DNA of 64,000 bases, from positions 1,268,457 to 1,332,456 of the forward strand of contig JALPQD010000027.1 in NCBI GenBank assembly GCA_023101885.1, read 5' to 3'. Position numbers and translations under genes: made by a program. Source of the stretch: Typhlomys cinereus (Eukaryota > Chordata > Mammalia > Rodentia > Platacanthomyidae). The notes below the pieces were generated by a model. The model was not told the DNA's origin. It made no database searches and saw nothing but the letters and a program-made list of their open reading frames with translations. Below, in pieces: positions 48,169 through 61,715 of the stretch. Each line of letters opens with the position of its first letter. Within the stretch, counting starts at the first letter, position 1.

Positions 48169-49060
48169 TGCTGCGGTCCAGCTGCAGCCTGGATCCAGGA
48201 TCCCAATAGGTGGACAAGGAGTTGGCGGGGAATGGAGAACAGACAGACAGCTCCGGGCTGAGTGAATCTGAGCTCATTTATTGAAGTTTACAGAGTTTAT
48301 ATTAGAAAATCTAAGGTAGAAGGCAAAGAATGCATCACTATACCCACAAACAGAGGAAAACAAAGAGACACATACCCTCCCAGTCTCCTATTCTATGTGC
48401 TCAGCAGGAATCATTTTTTTGTATAAACAATTTTTAAGTACCTAACCTATTGTTTGAGGGTAAAGGCACAAACAGAACTTACTATACATCAACAGGCTCT
48501 GTTCCATTTCCCCAGTATCTCCAAATTTATCTATTTTACAATGTTCCATATTGCTGTCATTGTATTAATAAAGACTGTTTTTGTGATTTAGTTAAAATAC
48601 ACCAAGGAGGTTGAGCTCCTTTAATCTGTCCATAGAATTTAGATTTACAATTAGCTATATGTGTGCCATATCTATTATATATTTCTGTAAATGGTAAAGG
48701 TGAATCTGTTGGAGGGGGTGCATGCCATACATTAATTTTTCCTTTTGGAGGATACAAATTCTAGCTGCTATTATATAAGCTGGCCCATATTTCGTCATAA
48801 TGGTAGGAACTATATTAAGATTTTTTTCAATTTTCTAATAATATATGTACTTTAAGAGAAATAGTTGCGTACTGATTCTTGTGAACAGATGACATAATCT
48901 CATATTTATTGAATTTCTGAATTAGTTCAGCAAGAGTCATATTTGAGGGAATTTTGCCCACATGTTCTTGGACTCTTGAAATTACTCTCCAATCTCTTCA
49001 GAATCAGCATATATACATTCTGAAAAGGCAGGAGTGACATCTACTCACTGTGTAGGACTA
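48169..49060 (-). mobile_element. Class II-like ERV fragment (LTR plus env remnant)
   Basis: The plus strand begins tgctgcggtccagctgcag, the reverse of an LTR 3' end. An AATAAA is present on the minus strand (tttatt at about 48277). Further right, the minus-strand frame 48557-48757 and broken frames to about 49060 resemble a betaretrovirus-like env surface region. Frames are shifted and no complete domain remains. The class assignment is tentative. Confidence 0.5.
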
Positions 49061-49504
49061 GACATGTAATCTCCAGGTAAAGTTAAAAGCAGGCATGATA
49101 CTTAGTTGTTAAAAGGGAACAGAAAAAGCCTCAAAGCAGAGTTACTTGGTCCACGCATTAACATATCTCAAATGCATAGGGAAGGACTGTAGGGGGAGGT
49201 GATAACCTAGCAAGTCTTGAGAAGAACAAAAGAGATCTAAGAACAGATAGGAGGCAAACCCAATTCACAAAAAGGGAGGAATTTGCCTGTCATTATCTAC
49301 TCAGAAAAGAGGCAAAACTCAATTTACAAAAAAGGGAGGGGTGCTTAACAACTGTCCCTTTTCATTCCGCAGAGAGCAGTTTTTATGCCTGACAACCCCC
49401 ATATCTCTCATGTTTATTTCTAAACAAGCCATGTCCTGTTTCCAGAAAACGCTTCCCTGAAGCAGTCTTCCCCAAGTCATGACCTCGTGATCCAACATGA
49501 TTGG
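49061..49504. other. Unassigned stretch next to the class II-like ERV
   Basis: Two similar phrases (ttcacaaaaagggagg at 49265 and tttacaaaaaagggaggg at 49323) suggest a small internal duplication. Nothing else recognised. Confidence 0.4.
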
Positions 49505-49655
49505 TAGAAGATGTGGCATATGCGGGAGGCACATTCAAGCCACAACACACGGGAGGGGGTCAGGGGACAATTTTGAGAAGCTGATTCTCTCTTTCCACCT
49601 TTGGGTTCTGGGGACTGAGGTCAGTAGGCACTTTTACTGGCTGGGTTGTCTTGAC
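49505..49655 (-). mobile_element. B3-type SINE, diverged
   Basis: The reverse-complement pattern caggggacaattttgagaag, ctgattctctctttccacct, ttgggttctggggactgagg, aggcacttttactggctg is a B3 body and head. Confidence 0.7.
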
Positions 49656-49914
49656 GGTCTCAAGGTGACTTTCAAAGGACAAATTCTAAGAGGCAGTCAT
49701 GAATTCTTCATGTGGAAGAGAGTTCTGTATATAGATGCAAGTGTACATAGGAGCTAAGGGCCAGCACATTTATTCCCAAGTTCAAAAGGAGCTGGAACAC
49801 TATTATAGAAAAATCTTCTGTTTCTGAAACATGGAAGTGGTTCATTCGGGACTTGAACTCCTCAGGGTCTTAAATTAGAAAATGATAATGGCAAAGACAC
49901 CTACTTTCAGAATG

Positions 49915-50006
49915 CATCCTTCCTTTCCTCCTTCCCTTCTCTTCCTTCCTTCCTTCTCTCTCTCTCCCTTCCTTTCTTCCCTTCCTTCCTTCTTTCCTTC
50001 CTTTTA
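49915..50006. repeat. (CCTT)n/pyrimidine-rich microsatellite
   Basis: Imperfect ccttcctt, tctctc and tttccttcc units; nearly pure pyrimidine for about 90 bases. Confidence 0.9.
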
Positions 50007-50763
50007 ATAAGACTCAGTTTATGCAACCTGGAAGGTTTAACTTGCAAAATGCATTATGAAGAACCGAGTACTGTTCCTGGTACTGGGGGAACAAAGCTGA
50101 TTTGTAACCGTTTAATGTTTCAGGTTTGTTTATCCCCTCTGCATAGAGAATGTGAGAGGTGGACGAGTTGTGAAAGAAGTTAATGGAGTGCCTCCACCTG
50201 GAGAGGAGCTTCAATTGTGCCCCCTTACCCCACTTGAGTTTTCATGACCATGTCCTAGCTATCATCATGGTCATCTAACTGGCCTCCTGTCTCCTTTCCT
50301 GTCTTTTTTCGGTTATCAGTCACTGAACCAGGACATACATCAAGCATCTACTTTGTGCTCTGCATATTTGAATACTTTGAAAAATGACCACCAAAATTTT
50401 TTTGAATCATGTCTGAGATTCTTTCAACAAATGCTCGAGATAATCAGAATAAAACTTGATTGTTATTGGATGATGTCCTCAAGGTATGGAGGTGTGGTCC
50501 ACTCTGTAATTACCTCATGTCTAGGTTTCAATGGCCTGACCACCTTTTTCCTTCCAGACCCTCTGTTCTTCCAAACTTCATTTTATTCATATTTTGTTTC
50601 TCTTTCTACATACTAGTTTTGGAGGTGTCTATATATACATTTATCTTATATTCATTACTTTTGAAAATTCATTGCTACCCTGGGGTAAATTTTATTTTTC
50701 CATGTAAATCTATAAAATGCCTTTTCCCTTGTGAACAGTAATCCTCAGTTTTGAGGCTTTAAC
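50007..50763. other. Unassigned stretch
   Basis: No named repeat or gene. The 50353-50741 plus-strand frames are short and unrecognised. Confidence 0.4.
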
Positions 50764-51035
50764 AGAATAGGCTGGAGAGATGGCTCAGGGGTTAAGACTC
50801 TGCCTTGAAAGCAGAAGGACCAGAGTTCAAATCCTGGATCTCAAATAAAAATACCAGGCAGAAATGGCAATGACCTGAACTTCTAGCTCTAGAAAGCAGG
50901 GCCTAGGAAATTCCAGAGTGAAGCAAAAATGATGTAGAGCAATCCAGGTGATTCCCAAAATCATCCTTCAGCCTCTATAGGCTCACACAGTACCCTCTGA
51001 TACACATGCACATGCAAAGAAAAAAAACTTTTTAA
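50764..51035 (+). mobile_element. B2-like SINE
   Basis: The head aggctggagagatggctcag with A box and agagttcaaatcc B box, standard body, and CA/A-rich end near 51035. Confidence 0.92.
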
Positions 51036-51719
51036 AGAAAACTTGACTGGGAAAGTTTTCTCAATTAAGAGCATCAGGAGAAAGACTTCACTTTCCTTCC
51101 AAGGTTGCATCTTGTCTTAATCCTGTTTGTTGGAACAAGTGACCTGTGGACAGGGCCTGGGTTGGGTAGGGAAGGGGACTTGGGTTTAAACTTTGATGCA
51201 TCCTGGCTGACTCTGAGGGAGATACCGTAGAGCTAGGTGCCTCACTTTCCCCTCTGGAAGACCCCACAGGTGACTGAGTGACACTGTTCTGTGGGTTTTA
51301 AGCTTCTCTGCTGCCTGACTACTGGCAAGAGTGGAGTTACAGAAACTGAGGCAAATCCCTCTCATCCTGCTTCTCCCTACCAGAGGTACAGGTCGTTTCT
51401 CAAACCTACTCTACAAGTATTATTACCACGATGGTCTAATAATATAGTACATTAAAATTGCTTTAGGAAAGCATGGACATCACCCTCAATGAAGATTTCT
51501 GTGAATCCAAAGAACCTCTAGTGTCAATTTTTAAGCCACTATTGGTAATGGATTAATCACTTTCGGGAAGCCACTTTCCAAGGGTGGGTTTCATCTTCGT
51601 CTTCTTGACACACTTTAAGCCCGGGGGACTAATAAGGAGGGTGCACCCTGAGCAGTCACAAAGTAGCTGTGGCTGTGCATACTGCGCTGTGTCAAAACTA
51701 CAGCCAGCATCACTTAGCA
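51036..51719. other. Unassigned stretch
   Basis: No gene or named repeat. Confidence 0.45.
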
Positions 51720-52022
51720 AAACTGGCTTGTGTGTGTATTTTGCATGTGGGTGTGTGCACATTTGTATGGAGGCTTGTGTACAAAGGGCACTTGAGTGTG
51801 TGTGCCTGTGGAGATCCAAGGCTGACGTCAGGAATCATCCTGGGTTGCTTTTCCTCCTTATTGCTTTGCTCTGGGATTCCCCGGGCTCTGTCTTCTAAGG
51901 TCAGAATTATAGACTGACACTGTACCTGCTCGGCATTTTTAAAGTGGGATCTGGGTATCAGAACTCAAGTCCTTTTGCTTTCAAGGCAAAGGCTTTAACC
52001 CTTGATCCACCTTCCTAGCCTG
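51720..52022 (-). mobile_element. B2-like SINE
   Basis: The reverse-complement head (ccttgatccaccttcctagcc) ends at about 52021. The body includes aggaatcatcctgggttgct, and the GT-rich tail lies at 51727-51770. Plus-strand frames here are shadows. Confidence 0.88.
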
Positions 52023-52054
52023 AAACTGCCTCTTTATATTCAATGAAGAAAATA

Positions 52055-52175
52055 TACTAGCCTATCATGTTGATGCATGTCTATAATCTTGGCATTTAGG
52101 AGTCGAGGCAGGACAATCACAATGAATTCAAGGTTAGCTTGGGCTACACGTTTTGTCTCAACAAAACAAACAAAC
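52055..52175 (+). mobile_element. B1-type SINE
   Basis: The pattern gatgcatgtctataatcttg, aggagtcgaggcaggacaat, aattcaaggttagcttgggc and tgtctcaacaaaac. Confidence 0.8.
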
Positions 52176-52879
52176 CAAAAATGAGTAAAATGACATAATA
52201 TTCTGGCCTAGAAACCAAATGACTACTGAACAAGTGAAAGAATTAGCTATTTATCACATCTGAATTGTGATTAAAATCTGCCAACTGGACAGAAAGCCCT
52301 TAGAGAACACAAAATCTTTTCTTCCACCTCAGAATTGATTCTCCACATTGATCCAAGTGCAAACTCTACCAAAGGCTGTAAACTTTATTATTAAAAATAA
52401 AATTCTAGCCACAATAAGGCATTTTCAAAAACAATGTCCATTAGAATGGCAGTATTACTTCTGGTATTTAAAAGTTATTAGCTTCTCTTTTGTGCTTTGA
52501 GAAAACTAATCCATGAATTCTTTTCAAATACAATCAGCCGAGTTTAGCTTAGCTCTACCTCCTTCCACCTTGTGGGCTCCCTTGTTTATTTCTGTCTGTG
52601 ATGCATTCCCTGGGGACATTTTCCTCCTTTAGCTCTCCTTCTTTCCTGTCACTTGCCTGCCCGCTTGAATTTCATGAGCAGCTGACTCAGAACACCACTC
52701 ATCTTCCTTGAATTTAGTCTTTGCTGACCAGTCAGCACACCTATTTTTAGAAAACATATCAACTGGTTGTTTGAATTGATGAGTCCATTTTGTCCTGGGT
52801 TATTTCACGCAAGGATGGAGGTGAGTGGGAAGGGGGATAAGGAGTGTCACAATCACTGCATATTGCCAATAAACTCATG
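52176..52879. other. Unassigned stretch
   Basis: No gene or named repeat. Confidence 0.45.
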
Positions 52880-53275
52880 ACAAAATGGCATAAGGGTAAG
52901 CAAAGGGTTTTATTCTGGCTTTGCAAATGTCCAGTTACAATTCTCAGTCCAGCTTGGCAGGAGAGGTCACACAATACCAGGGGCCAAGGGAACCTGCTAC
53001 AGCCATATCCACAGGAGTGCTGAGAAAGGGGCCAACTTCCCTTGCCAGACAGCATGTCTGTTCACGTGTGCTGAAGAATGCCTGTTTACTTAACCAGTTC
53101 CCTCCATTTCATCTGCCTGCCCAGGGGAAAGTCCCACACACCATGGGTTGCCCCCACCTTCCTTTAGACAATCTTCTGCTGGTTTGATCAGTGCTTAACT
53201 ATTGATTCTTTACAACTGTGCCCAGAGCTCAAGACTTCAATTATCAAGTTGACATCCGTGCCTAACTATCCTATG
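52880..53275. repeat. Interspersed repeat family X, copy 3
   Basis: Same motif order as 45065-45405, at full visible length: cagtccagcttggcaggaga, ccaggggccaagggaacctg, ctgcctgcccaggggaaagt, caccatgggttgcc, ttctgctggtttgatcagtg, tcaagttgacatccgtgcct. Confidence 0.65.
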
Positions 53276-53809
53276 GCGGAAGCTTGGGCTGGGCTACTGA
53301 GCATTCTCTGAGCTGAGAAGCCTGAGAACTTGAAAGTCACTCAACCAAGAAATAATAGGAAAAGATCTGGGGGATTTATTCCTGGCTTTTGTTCTACATC
53401 AGGAAATGGAAGTACCGTCGTTATCAATCCATGTTCCTTTGTCTTTGTTTCTCTACATGTTCATGCCAATAACAGAACTCATGGAGAGTGGGTAATGGAG
53501 CCGAGGGCAGTAGCAACGTCACTGAAACTAGGGCCTACTCTTTCCACCTCTAGAGGAACAAAACTCACAAGAACATGAACTGCCATGATCGGTGGATCTC
53601 CATTGTACTAGCAGCCACACTGTACCTTTGTGTCTTATGCATTCCACAAATACTTTCTCTGCAAATGCTTGATGATCCCAACTTCAGGACTCAAGGCATT
53701 GATTGGACTGGGTTTGGTAACAGAAGGTCCTTCTATCGATCCAAAAATAAATGATTTGAGGGATACCGTCCTCTTTAATAGTGGACAAAACAGGGATGTG
53801 TCATGTGGA
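53276..53809. other. Unassigned stretch
   Basis: Short frames only (82 codons at 53330-53578, 60 at 53630-53812), none recognised. Confidence 0.4.
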
Positions 53810-54311
53810 TGAAGATAGGCGGGGGGGACTGGAGGCTTAGGGAGGAAGAGTAAGTCGGGCGAGCATGAGTAGGGGTACCCAGTAGCGAGAATGGGAACGG
53901 GGGGGCAGTCCGGTAGGATATAGAGGTTTCTATTTGAGGATTGGAGTCGGAGAGTAATTGAGGGATCTGCTTGCAGATCTGTGAATGATGGAGATCGCTC
54001 GTACTACGTGGCGGGATTGATTGGGTGCGGTAGCGGGATTAGCTAGGGATCAGGAGAGTATGGCGTCAGATTCGGGGAGGAGATGAGATTACAGTTTCTA
54101 AGTCTTCCAAAAAACAGAACGACCTGCGAATGGAACGAACGAGAATAAACAGGGTGAATTACAGTAATCTCGTACCCCCTAGAATTTCGGAAGCTTGATT
54201 CGATATCTTCAACTGCACCTTCCCTTCCTTCCGAATTCACTATCCTGCCTTCAATTAATTTCACTCTTCCTCATCTGTCCTACTCTTTCTCTTCCTCTTT
54301 TTTTCCTTTTT
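53810..54311. other. Compositionally odd, CpG-bearing stretch
   Basis: Between ordinary AT-rich DNA and an error-laden L1 fragment lies sequence with many CpGs and G runs (gatgaagataggcggggg, gggaacgggggggcagtc) that matches nothing else here. It may be poor-quality consensus. Confidence 0.4.
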
Positions 54312-54837
54312 CCCCCAAATTTTCTTTTTTATTTTTATTAATACATTTTTATTATTATTTCGCTCATACAAAACTTAATAGGTACAACCAGTTCCCTCCT
54401 CCCTCCTCCTCCCCCCAACCCTCTGCTCCCCTCCCCTTCCTCCCCCCTCCCTCCCCATTCCCCCATTGCCTCCCCCCAATTCCCAGAGTCCTTTCTTTGT
54501 GCATGCCTGACTTCCTGGGCCCTCCTCTCCGATGACGTCAAGGACCCCAGTGTCCTTTCCATTGAACCCTTCCCGTTTCCCTTAAGGCATTAGGAACACG
54601 CTGTGCTCTCAATCCCTTGCTCCAAGGATCTTGGTGCCTTTTAGCAGATGCTAGGGACTTTGTGAGGTCACGTCGTAGTTTGGAATTGCGCAGACATGTA
54701 AGGCCATATATGGATTGCTTCACTCCCTCAACTTGTATGAGTATCTTGCCATCATTGTCCTCCCATCCCTTTGCTCGTACACTCTTGCCGCCCCCTCTTC
54801 TGCAAATGTCCCTGAGCTTCAGGATGTCCCCCCAAAT
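54312..54837 (-). mobile_element. L1: L1 3' UTR insertion with TSD and many small indels
   Basis: Equivalent to 26020-26510 of the young copy, but with frequent one-base deletions and insertions. The word cccccaaat occurs at about 54312-54320 and 54829-54837, a likely target duplication. The L1 body is about 54321-54826. Confidence 0.8.
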
Positions 54838-55980
54838 ATTTCTTATCTCTAGCTCAACTAATTATTTTAACTATTATTTCAAGAATGAATCATTCAGTAA
54901 TCAACGACAGTTTGATTCTCACTGGTAAAAGGACACAGTCAGTGACTGAAGGATCAAGAGAGGTATGATGCTGTGTCAGAGTGTGGTTTCTTGGGAAATA
55001 CGTGGCCGATGATATACACACTTTAGCCTCTTTGTTTTTTTTTTTTTTAAAGTTTATCTTTGATGAGCATGTGATTCTTTAAGATCCTTTGCATTGCTAA
55101 GTAGCAGTAATAGAAGTTATCAAGTACTTAGGAATCTTATGTTGACTTCATATTTGAAGATTTGACCCTAATTTGAACATTTAATATTCCAAAATATTTT
55201 CCAGTCACAAGCAAAGAGTTAAATTGAAAAGACAAATCAAAATAATGACAATGCAAAAAGGTCCCTGTCAAAATTTGTTTTCTTGGAACGAAAGGTAGTG
55301 GGGGACAAACATAGTAGAGTTCATAGCCTAAAGATGAATTGGTGACCGCTATGGCAACTTGGATAGCTCAAGAAGCCCGGGGTACAATCGAGAAACTCTT
55401 GAGTTAGTTGATGTGTTCTTTTTTGAATGTAAGCATTCTGCCAAAGATGTGTGTCTACTTTCTCCACTTGAAAAAAAATTGTTAGAAAAACGGTTAATAG
55501 TTACTGCCATACTATTGTCGGAGGAAAAGGAATTCTGTGGGCCAAGTGGACTTTTCCCTCTCTCTTCTCTTTTCTCTATGTTTCTTTTGAAAATACAAGA
55601 TCAGCTGAGGAAAAGTGGAGTGCTCAGGTTGATTAAAACACTGTTCCACAACCTCAACTAATGGCATGAGAGTTTGGATCTTCCTCCTAAACTTGCGTCA
55701 ATGTAGCACCTATCTACTAATTCCAGCCTTCGAACGTACAGGAGACTGGGAAAATCCCCCAGGAGATAGGCTGTCAACATGTCTGTATTGTGTTAGAGAA
55801 TCCTTTCTCAAAAAGAATAATATAGAAGAGAGATGAAGGATTTTGTGACTCAAGCATCAGACTTGCCACACATGCCAAATCCATACAACAGACACCAGAG
55901 ATACAACCCATACACAGATCACAGTACTACACACTGCAACACCAACACACACACGATGACATATGCATGAAAACCATAAA
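54838..55980. other. Unassigned stretch
   Basis: The 100-codon plus-strand frame 55359-55661 has an ordinary soluble-protein composition but I do not recognise it; it could be a decayed retrocopy. From about 55750 the sequence becomes similar in texture to the doubtful region that follows. Confidence 0.35.
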
Positions 55981-56708
55981 ATATTAAGGTGCAAAATATC
56001 CCCTAACTAGAGAGACGAGAGAGATAGAGCGAAGACCATGCCCAAGCCCCCAACTTCCCGAGCCACACGCGTCCCGGCGAGACGAGCACCCGCCGACCTG
56101 CGGCTTGGCCTCGCCCCCCCCCCCCCCAGTCCCAGACGACCCCCAGCCCCCCCTCCCCGCGCCGCCCCGCCGCCGCCAACAGCCATTCCATCCGCCCTCT
56201 GCCCTCGCCGCTTGCCGCCACGAATTCAATAGAGCCCAAAAGGAAACTCAAGCAAAATTCTAAGGAACAAAAGGGAGCACAGGCCATACATCTGGACATC
56301 ACTGACACTCATTATCTCACTGGGTGAGTGTTCTCCTTCCTAGCCCAAGCAATAAGTAAAAATCTTTGTCTCGTGCACCTTGACGATCTTATAACGTATC
56401 AATGCTGTCAGATGCACTTTCTCAGACAAGCACCCACAACATTACAACTCAGGCAGTACACCACTCCCCCCACATTTCATCAAGACAACTAGTGCGACCA
56501 ACTATACTCACCCCCTTGGTAACGTAACCTGATTCTTAACTGGACGTACTACCAGCCTACTAGCCTCATCTAGGATTATAATATAACATACACAGACATA
56601 CCCAATCCAATTGGCAAGCACTAGTAATATCACTGGCAAGCGTAACATACTAACTACGTGGATTCAGTAAAAAACAGAACAACTGAAGGTCCTTAACAAA
56701 CACAAACA

Positions 56709-57820
56709 ACAATGTACAAGTCAAAAGTGCAGATCACGACGAAACAAAACCCAAGAAGACAAACTCCTGCGAAACGACTCAATCCATAATGAGGGATTCC
56801 GTAGAACAAATCCACAGGAAAATCGCCCATGAAGCCACGCCCAAACATAACACTTTAGAATATGATTCTACCATGATATAATACTTGAAAGAGGACATCA
56901 GAGAAGAGGATAAACAACAGAATCAAACCACTTTTGAACAGGAAACACAACAGCACTTGGAGGAGTTGAGAAAAAAGTTAAGGAAAGAAACAAAATAGGG
57001 TTATGGAGCAATTTAAAACGAGTCTCAGGCAGCAGTTTAAAATTGAAACTAAAAGACAAGTTATCCTTCAACCCAACAACTCAACAGAGAGTCTTATCGC
57101 AGAACAAATGAGGCAGAAAATGAAATTTCAGATCTGAAGAAAAAGTGGAGTAACATTAACCAGCTCATAATGGAAGCGATTGTAAAGCCAAAAAAGATAC
57201 TTGGAGGAGGAAACATTCAAGAAGATCTGGGACACCCATAAGAGTCCTAACATGCGCACTTCATGGAATACCAGACAAGGAAGTCCTCAAAATACCACAC
57301 CTGAGGGTAAATTTTCAATCTATCATAAATAGAAACTTCCCACCCAATTAAAGGAACTGAGAGGCTATCCCAATACAAGAGGCATTTCCGCATCAAACAG
57401 ATACGACCAAAATAGAAACATTGCACGGCAAATAATAGTCAAAACACTCCAACCATTCAAGACAACAGAAGAAAACGTTGTGCTGATTTCAAGAGAAAAA
57501 AAAGCATCACTTTTAAAGGTAAACCTATTAGAATAACAATATGACTCTCATGGAAACAGGTAACAAGCAAGAAGCTTGAGGGCTGGGAGACAACTTCAAG
57601 TATTTCAAATGAGCCAAAATGCCCAACCCCAGGCACTGATATACCGGCAAAATATCTGTTCATTGAGGGCGAAAGAAAACGTTTTCCAACACAAAGACAA
57701 CTGAAGGGATGATACATGTCTATCAAACCACGGCTTCAAAAAAATCCTCGAGACCTGAGCTACTCAAGCTTTTTGAAGAGAAAAGAAACCAAGCGATCCA
57801 GGCCGTGAGACAGAAGGAAG
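56709..57820 (+). pseudogene. L1 ORF1 remnant
   Basis: Starts near aatgtacaagtcaaaagtgc, the counterpart of the intact ORF1 start. The block gcacttggaggagttgagaa (56952-56971) matches the coiled-coil part. Many frameshifts; no long frame remains. Confidence 0.75.
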
Positions 57821-57881
57821 ATACTACCTTGAAACCTCACACAATAACTCAACATGCTTACAAACTCTACTCCACATAAAA

Positions 57882-60800
57882 TGCCAGATTAAAACTAAAT
57901 TTCTCCATTAACATTAAATGTTCATGGGAATAATTCACTGATTAAGAGCATAGATTACAAACACTTGGATTAAAAACCCCAATCCCAACCACATCTGCTG
58001 CCTTCAGAGGAAAACTATCTCACCACAAAAAGCTGGACATCCAAAACATGAACGGCTGGTCCAACTCTTACCCAGCTAATGTGCACCGGAAACGCGGCGG
58101 GGGTTGCAATTATGCTTCAGACAACGTGATTTCCAATACCCAAGACGAACATCTCATGGACACCCGACTGGACTACTTTTACCCTTTTCGTCACCCGGAC
58201 ATTCACCAGGCCGACTTCCACTCCTGAACATTATTGCGCCCAACATACGTGCCCTCCCCATTCATTAAGAACCCTCACAGTGCCCTAAAGCCAGCTATCA
58301 ACCCCCAAACGATTAATTCTTGGGCGACTTTCAACACCACCCTGTCAACCATGGGGCCGATCAAACAGTTCAAAACGCTAAAGAGCCCACTTTGGCACTT
58401 AATCACATCCTTAAGGAAATGGACCTTACAGTCTCTACGAACTTTTCACCACGCACACAAGAATACACATTTTTCTCAGCAGCACACGATTTTTTCAAAA
58501 TAGACACCTATATTGGGCCACAAAACTGATCTTACACATATACAACAAAAGTTGAAATTCTAATGTGCCCTATGAGACCACCATGGCCTAACTCTGACAT
58601 CCACCACAACAAACAAGAGAAAATACACTAACTCATGGAACTTAACATATGATGCTGATGAAACTGGATTCAGGTTAATAAATTAATAAAGGAATTCAGA
58701 TTTCCTGAAGTGAACTGATAAACGAACAATACAAACTTACCAAATCCTCTGGGACACATGAGAAAGCCTGTCCTAAGAGGTAAGTTTCATAAGCCTTAAT
58801 GCTACACATCAATCAAAATGGAAACATCGAGGAAATAAAACACTTAAACAATGCTATGCTAAGCTCTTTAGAAACTGAGCAATCTGATCCCAAATAGCAG
58901 TAGAAGAGAAGGCGATTAGGCAAAATAGGGAGAAATATCTGAAATCGCGACTAAGAAACGAAGAAAAATCAACCAGTATAAAAGCGGTTCTTTGAAACAA
59001 ACAACAGATACGATACACCCTACTACACACGACACCAACAGCACAGAGAGAGAAAACCCAATTAACAAATAGCAATGAACTGGAGTATCTACTATACCCA
59101 AGGAAATCCAGAAGAATTTATAACATATCATATTTCAAGAACTTTACTCGTGAAGTTTGTTACAAACCAGAAAGAGCATGATGAATTTCTAAGTAAACAC
59201 AATACTGACTTAAATTTATCAGGCAATTGTGAATTACTTAAAGCCCTATCAACATAAAGGAAATTGAGGAAGTAACTCAATCTTCCCACCAAAAAATGTC
59301 CTGGACCAGAATGGATCAGCACAGAAGTTCTACCAGACATTTAGGAGTCAATCAAACCCAATTACTCCTAAAACGTTTCCATCAAATAGCAGGAAGGAAC
59401 ACTACCAAATTCTCTTCTATGAAGCTAATATCGTCTTTAAATCCCAAAACCTATAAAATTCACTTAAAAGAAGACGATAGGCCGATCTCCCTGATGAACA
59501 CTAGGCGCAAAGATCCACAAATCTTGCAACTCGAGTCAAAACATACTAAAAAGATCTTACAGGGGACGCAAGTAGGCTTCACTCCCGGACATCAAGGTTG
59601 GTTCAACAACGCAAATCATATAAATGTAATTCATCAGTAAACCAGTCCAAGTCCAGGAACCACATATACTCTCGAAAGCAGAAGACAAAAAGCCTTTTGA
59701 TCAGATCCAACAGCCTTTTATGCTCCAAAACGCAGAGACAGAGTGGAATAAACTTTTATCAATTAATAAAGCTGTATCCAACAAGGCCCCCGCAAGGTTA
59801 TGCTCATGGGACAATTGGATCAATTTCTCCACTTCGATCGGAACAGAGACGGCTGTCCACTCTCACCCTTCGATTCAATATTGTACTTGAAGTCGTCAGC
59901 CGAAGCCTAGACAAGAAGGCATAAAGGGGATTTCAAATTGCAAGGAGAAGTAAGTCAAGCTATCCCTGATTTGCAGATACATGATCTTTACCTGCGGTGA
60001 TCCCAAAATCACTCCACCAGAAGCTCCTGCTGACTAATTGGAAGTTCAGCAGGGTGGCAGGATACACAAATAGTGTGCAAAAATCAGGGCCCTTCCATAT
60101 GCCGCGAATAAGTAAGTGAAAAGCCTTGAGGAGAAACAATCCCAGTTCTGATAACCCCATAAAAAATGAAATATCCTTGGTATAACCTGACTAAGGAGGT
60201 ATAAAGTACCTGTACAATGAAAACTTTAAACCGCTAAAGTCAAGAAAAGTGCTGCAGACACAGAAGTGGAAAGAACCTCCCCATGCTCCTGGCATTGGCA
60301 GAATTCACATTGCTAAAAATGACCATCCTACATGAAGGCATATACAGAATTCACTGGCTATACCAATTAAAATCCCAAGCACATTCTTTAAGACGTGACC
60401 AATTACATCTCAATTCATATGGAGCACAAAGACCCCAGGATAGCAAAGGGAACAATCCTGGGTGGAGTAAACCAAAACAACAGCTGAGGTATTACCCATA
60501 CCGAACCTAAGTCTATACTACAAATCCATAGTTATAAGACACCTGGTACTGGCTCCAAAATAGACACCACAGACAATGGTAAGGTTGAAGACCCAGATAT
60601 AAGCCCACAATACACCGCCATTTGGTCTTTGACAAGAGGGTCCCAAAGATCCAATGGAAAAAGAACCCGCTCTTCAACAAATGGTGGTGGACAAAACTGG
60701 ATCTCCACCATCACGAAGATTAAGCTGACCAACTTGTCACCCATGTCCAAGACTTAAGTCCAAAAGGATCACGACCTTGATATCAGGCCAGAGATACTTT

Positions 60801-61715
60801 AAAAAATGCATACGTTGAAGGATAGTGGAATCCCTCAATCTGATTGGGCTAGGCCAAACACTTCCTAAACAGACACTCCAATTGGCACAGTCAGTCACTG
60901 CTATCCAACTCTCAACATTGGGATCTGTGTGAAATTAAAGAGCTCTCGTTAAATAAGAGTATCCACGGCTCAAAGGCAACCCACAGAAATGGGAGAAAAT
61001 CTTCACTAACCCAATTGACAGAGCTCTTACTGCCAGGTTGCACAAAAACCTTAGAAAAAGTTTAAAACACAAGGATAAAACTGCCCACTTAAACAATGGG
61101 CCCTGGAACTTCAAAGACAACTTTACCAGGGGAAATTTAAAATTCTAACAACTTATCTATAAAACAATGCTCCACTTCTTCGCCATCAGGAAATGCCAAA
61201 TCAAAACTTCCTGAGATATATCTCACCCGGTCAGTGATGCCACAAAATCCACAATTCACAAACAACCGAACAAGTGCTGGAGAGTATTTGGGGAGAGGGG
61301 AACACTCTTGCCACATTGTGTGGGAATGCAGCCTTCCTACAGCCATCCTGGCGAGCTGCTCTGGAGATTCTTAAGAATTAACATAGATTGAAATTTGCCT
61401 ATGACCCTGCTATCCCCACTTTTGGGATAACCCCCCTACAGCAGTCGTTGTTCGCCTCATAGACACAGCACGACTCAATGTTCATAGCATCACTGTTTAC
61501 AATAGCAACGTCCTGGAATCACCTAAATGTCCGAACAGTAAGTGTGGATAAGGAAATTGGTACATCTTCAATGGAGTACTACTCATCCATCAAAAAATGA
61601 TGAACTTACTGGAATTTGCTGGAAATTGATTGTCATTAGAAACAATTTAATTAAGTGATATCCCAAACCAGAAAGTTAAGCGCCGTATGTTACTCCCCAA
61701 TAGGTGGCTCCCTAT
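57882..61715 (+). pseudogene. L1 ORF2 remnant
   Basis: From atgccagattaaaac (start-like) to aataggtggctcc (end-like), the order of endonuclease, reverse transcriptase and cysteine regions follows the intact ORF2. Short frames at 58320-58529, 59075-59257, 59296-59640, 59598-59924 and 60283-60510 are pieces of it in alternating phases. The minus-strand frames here are antisense shadows. Confidence 0.85.
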
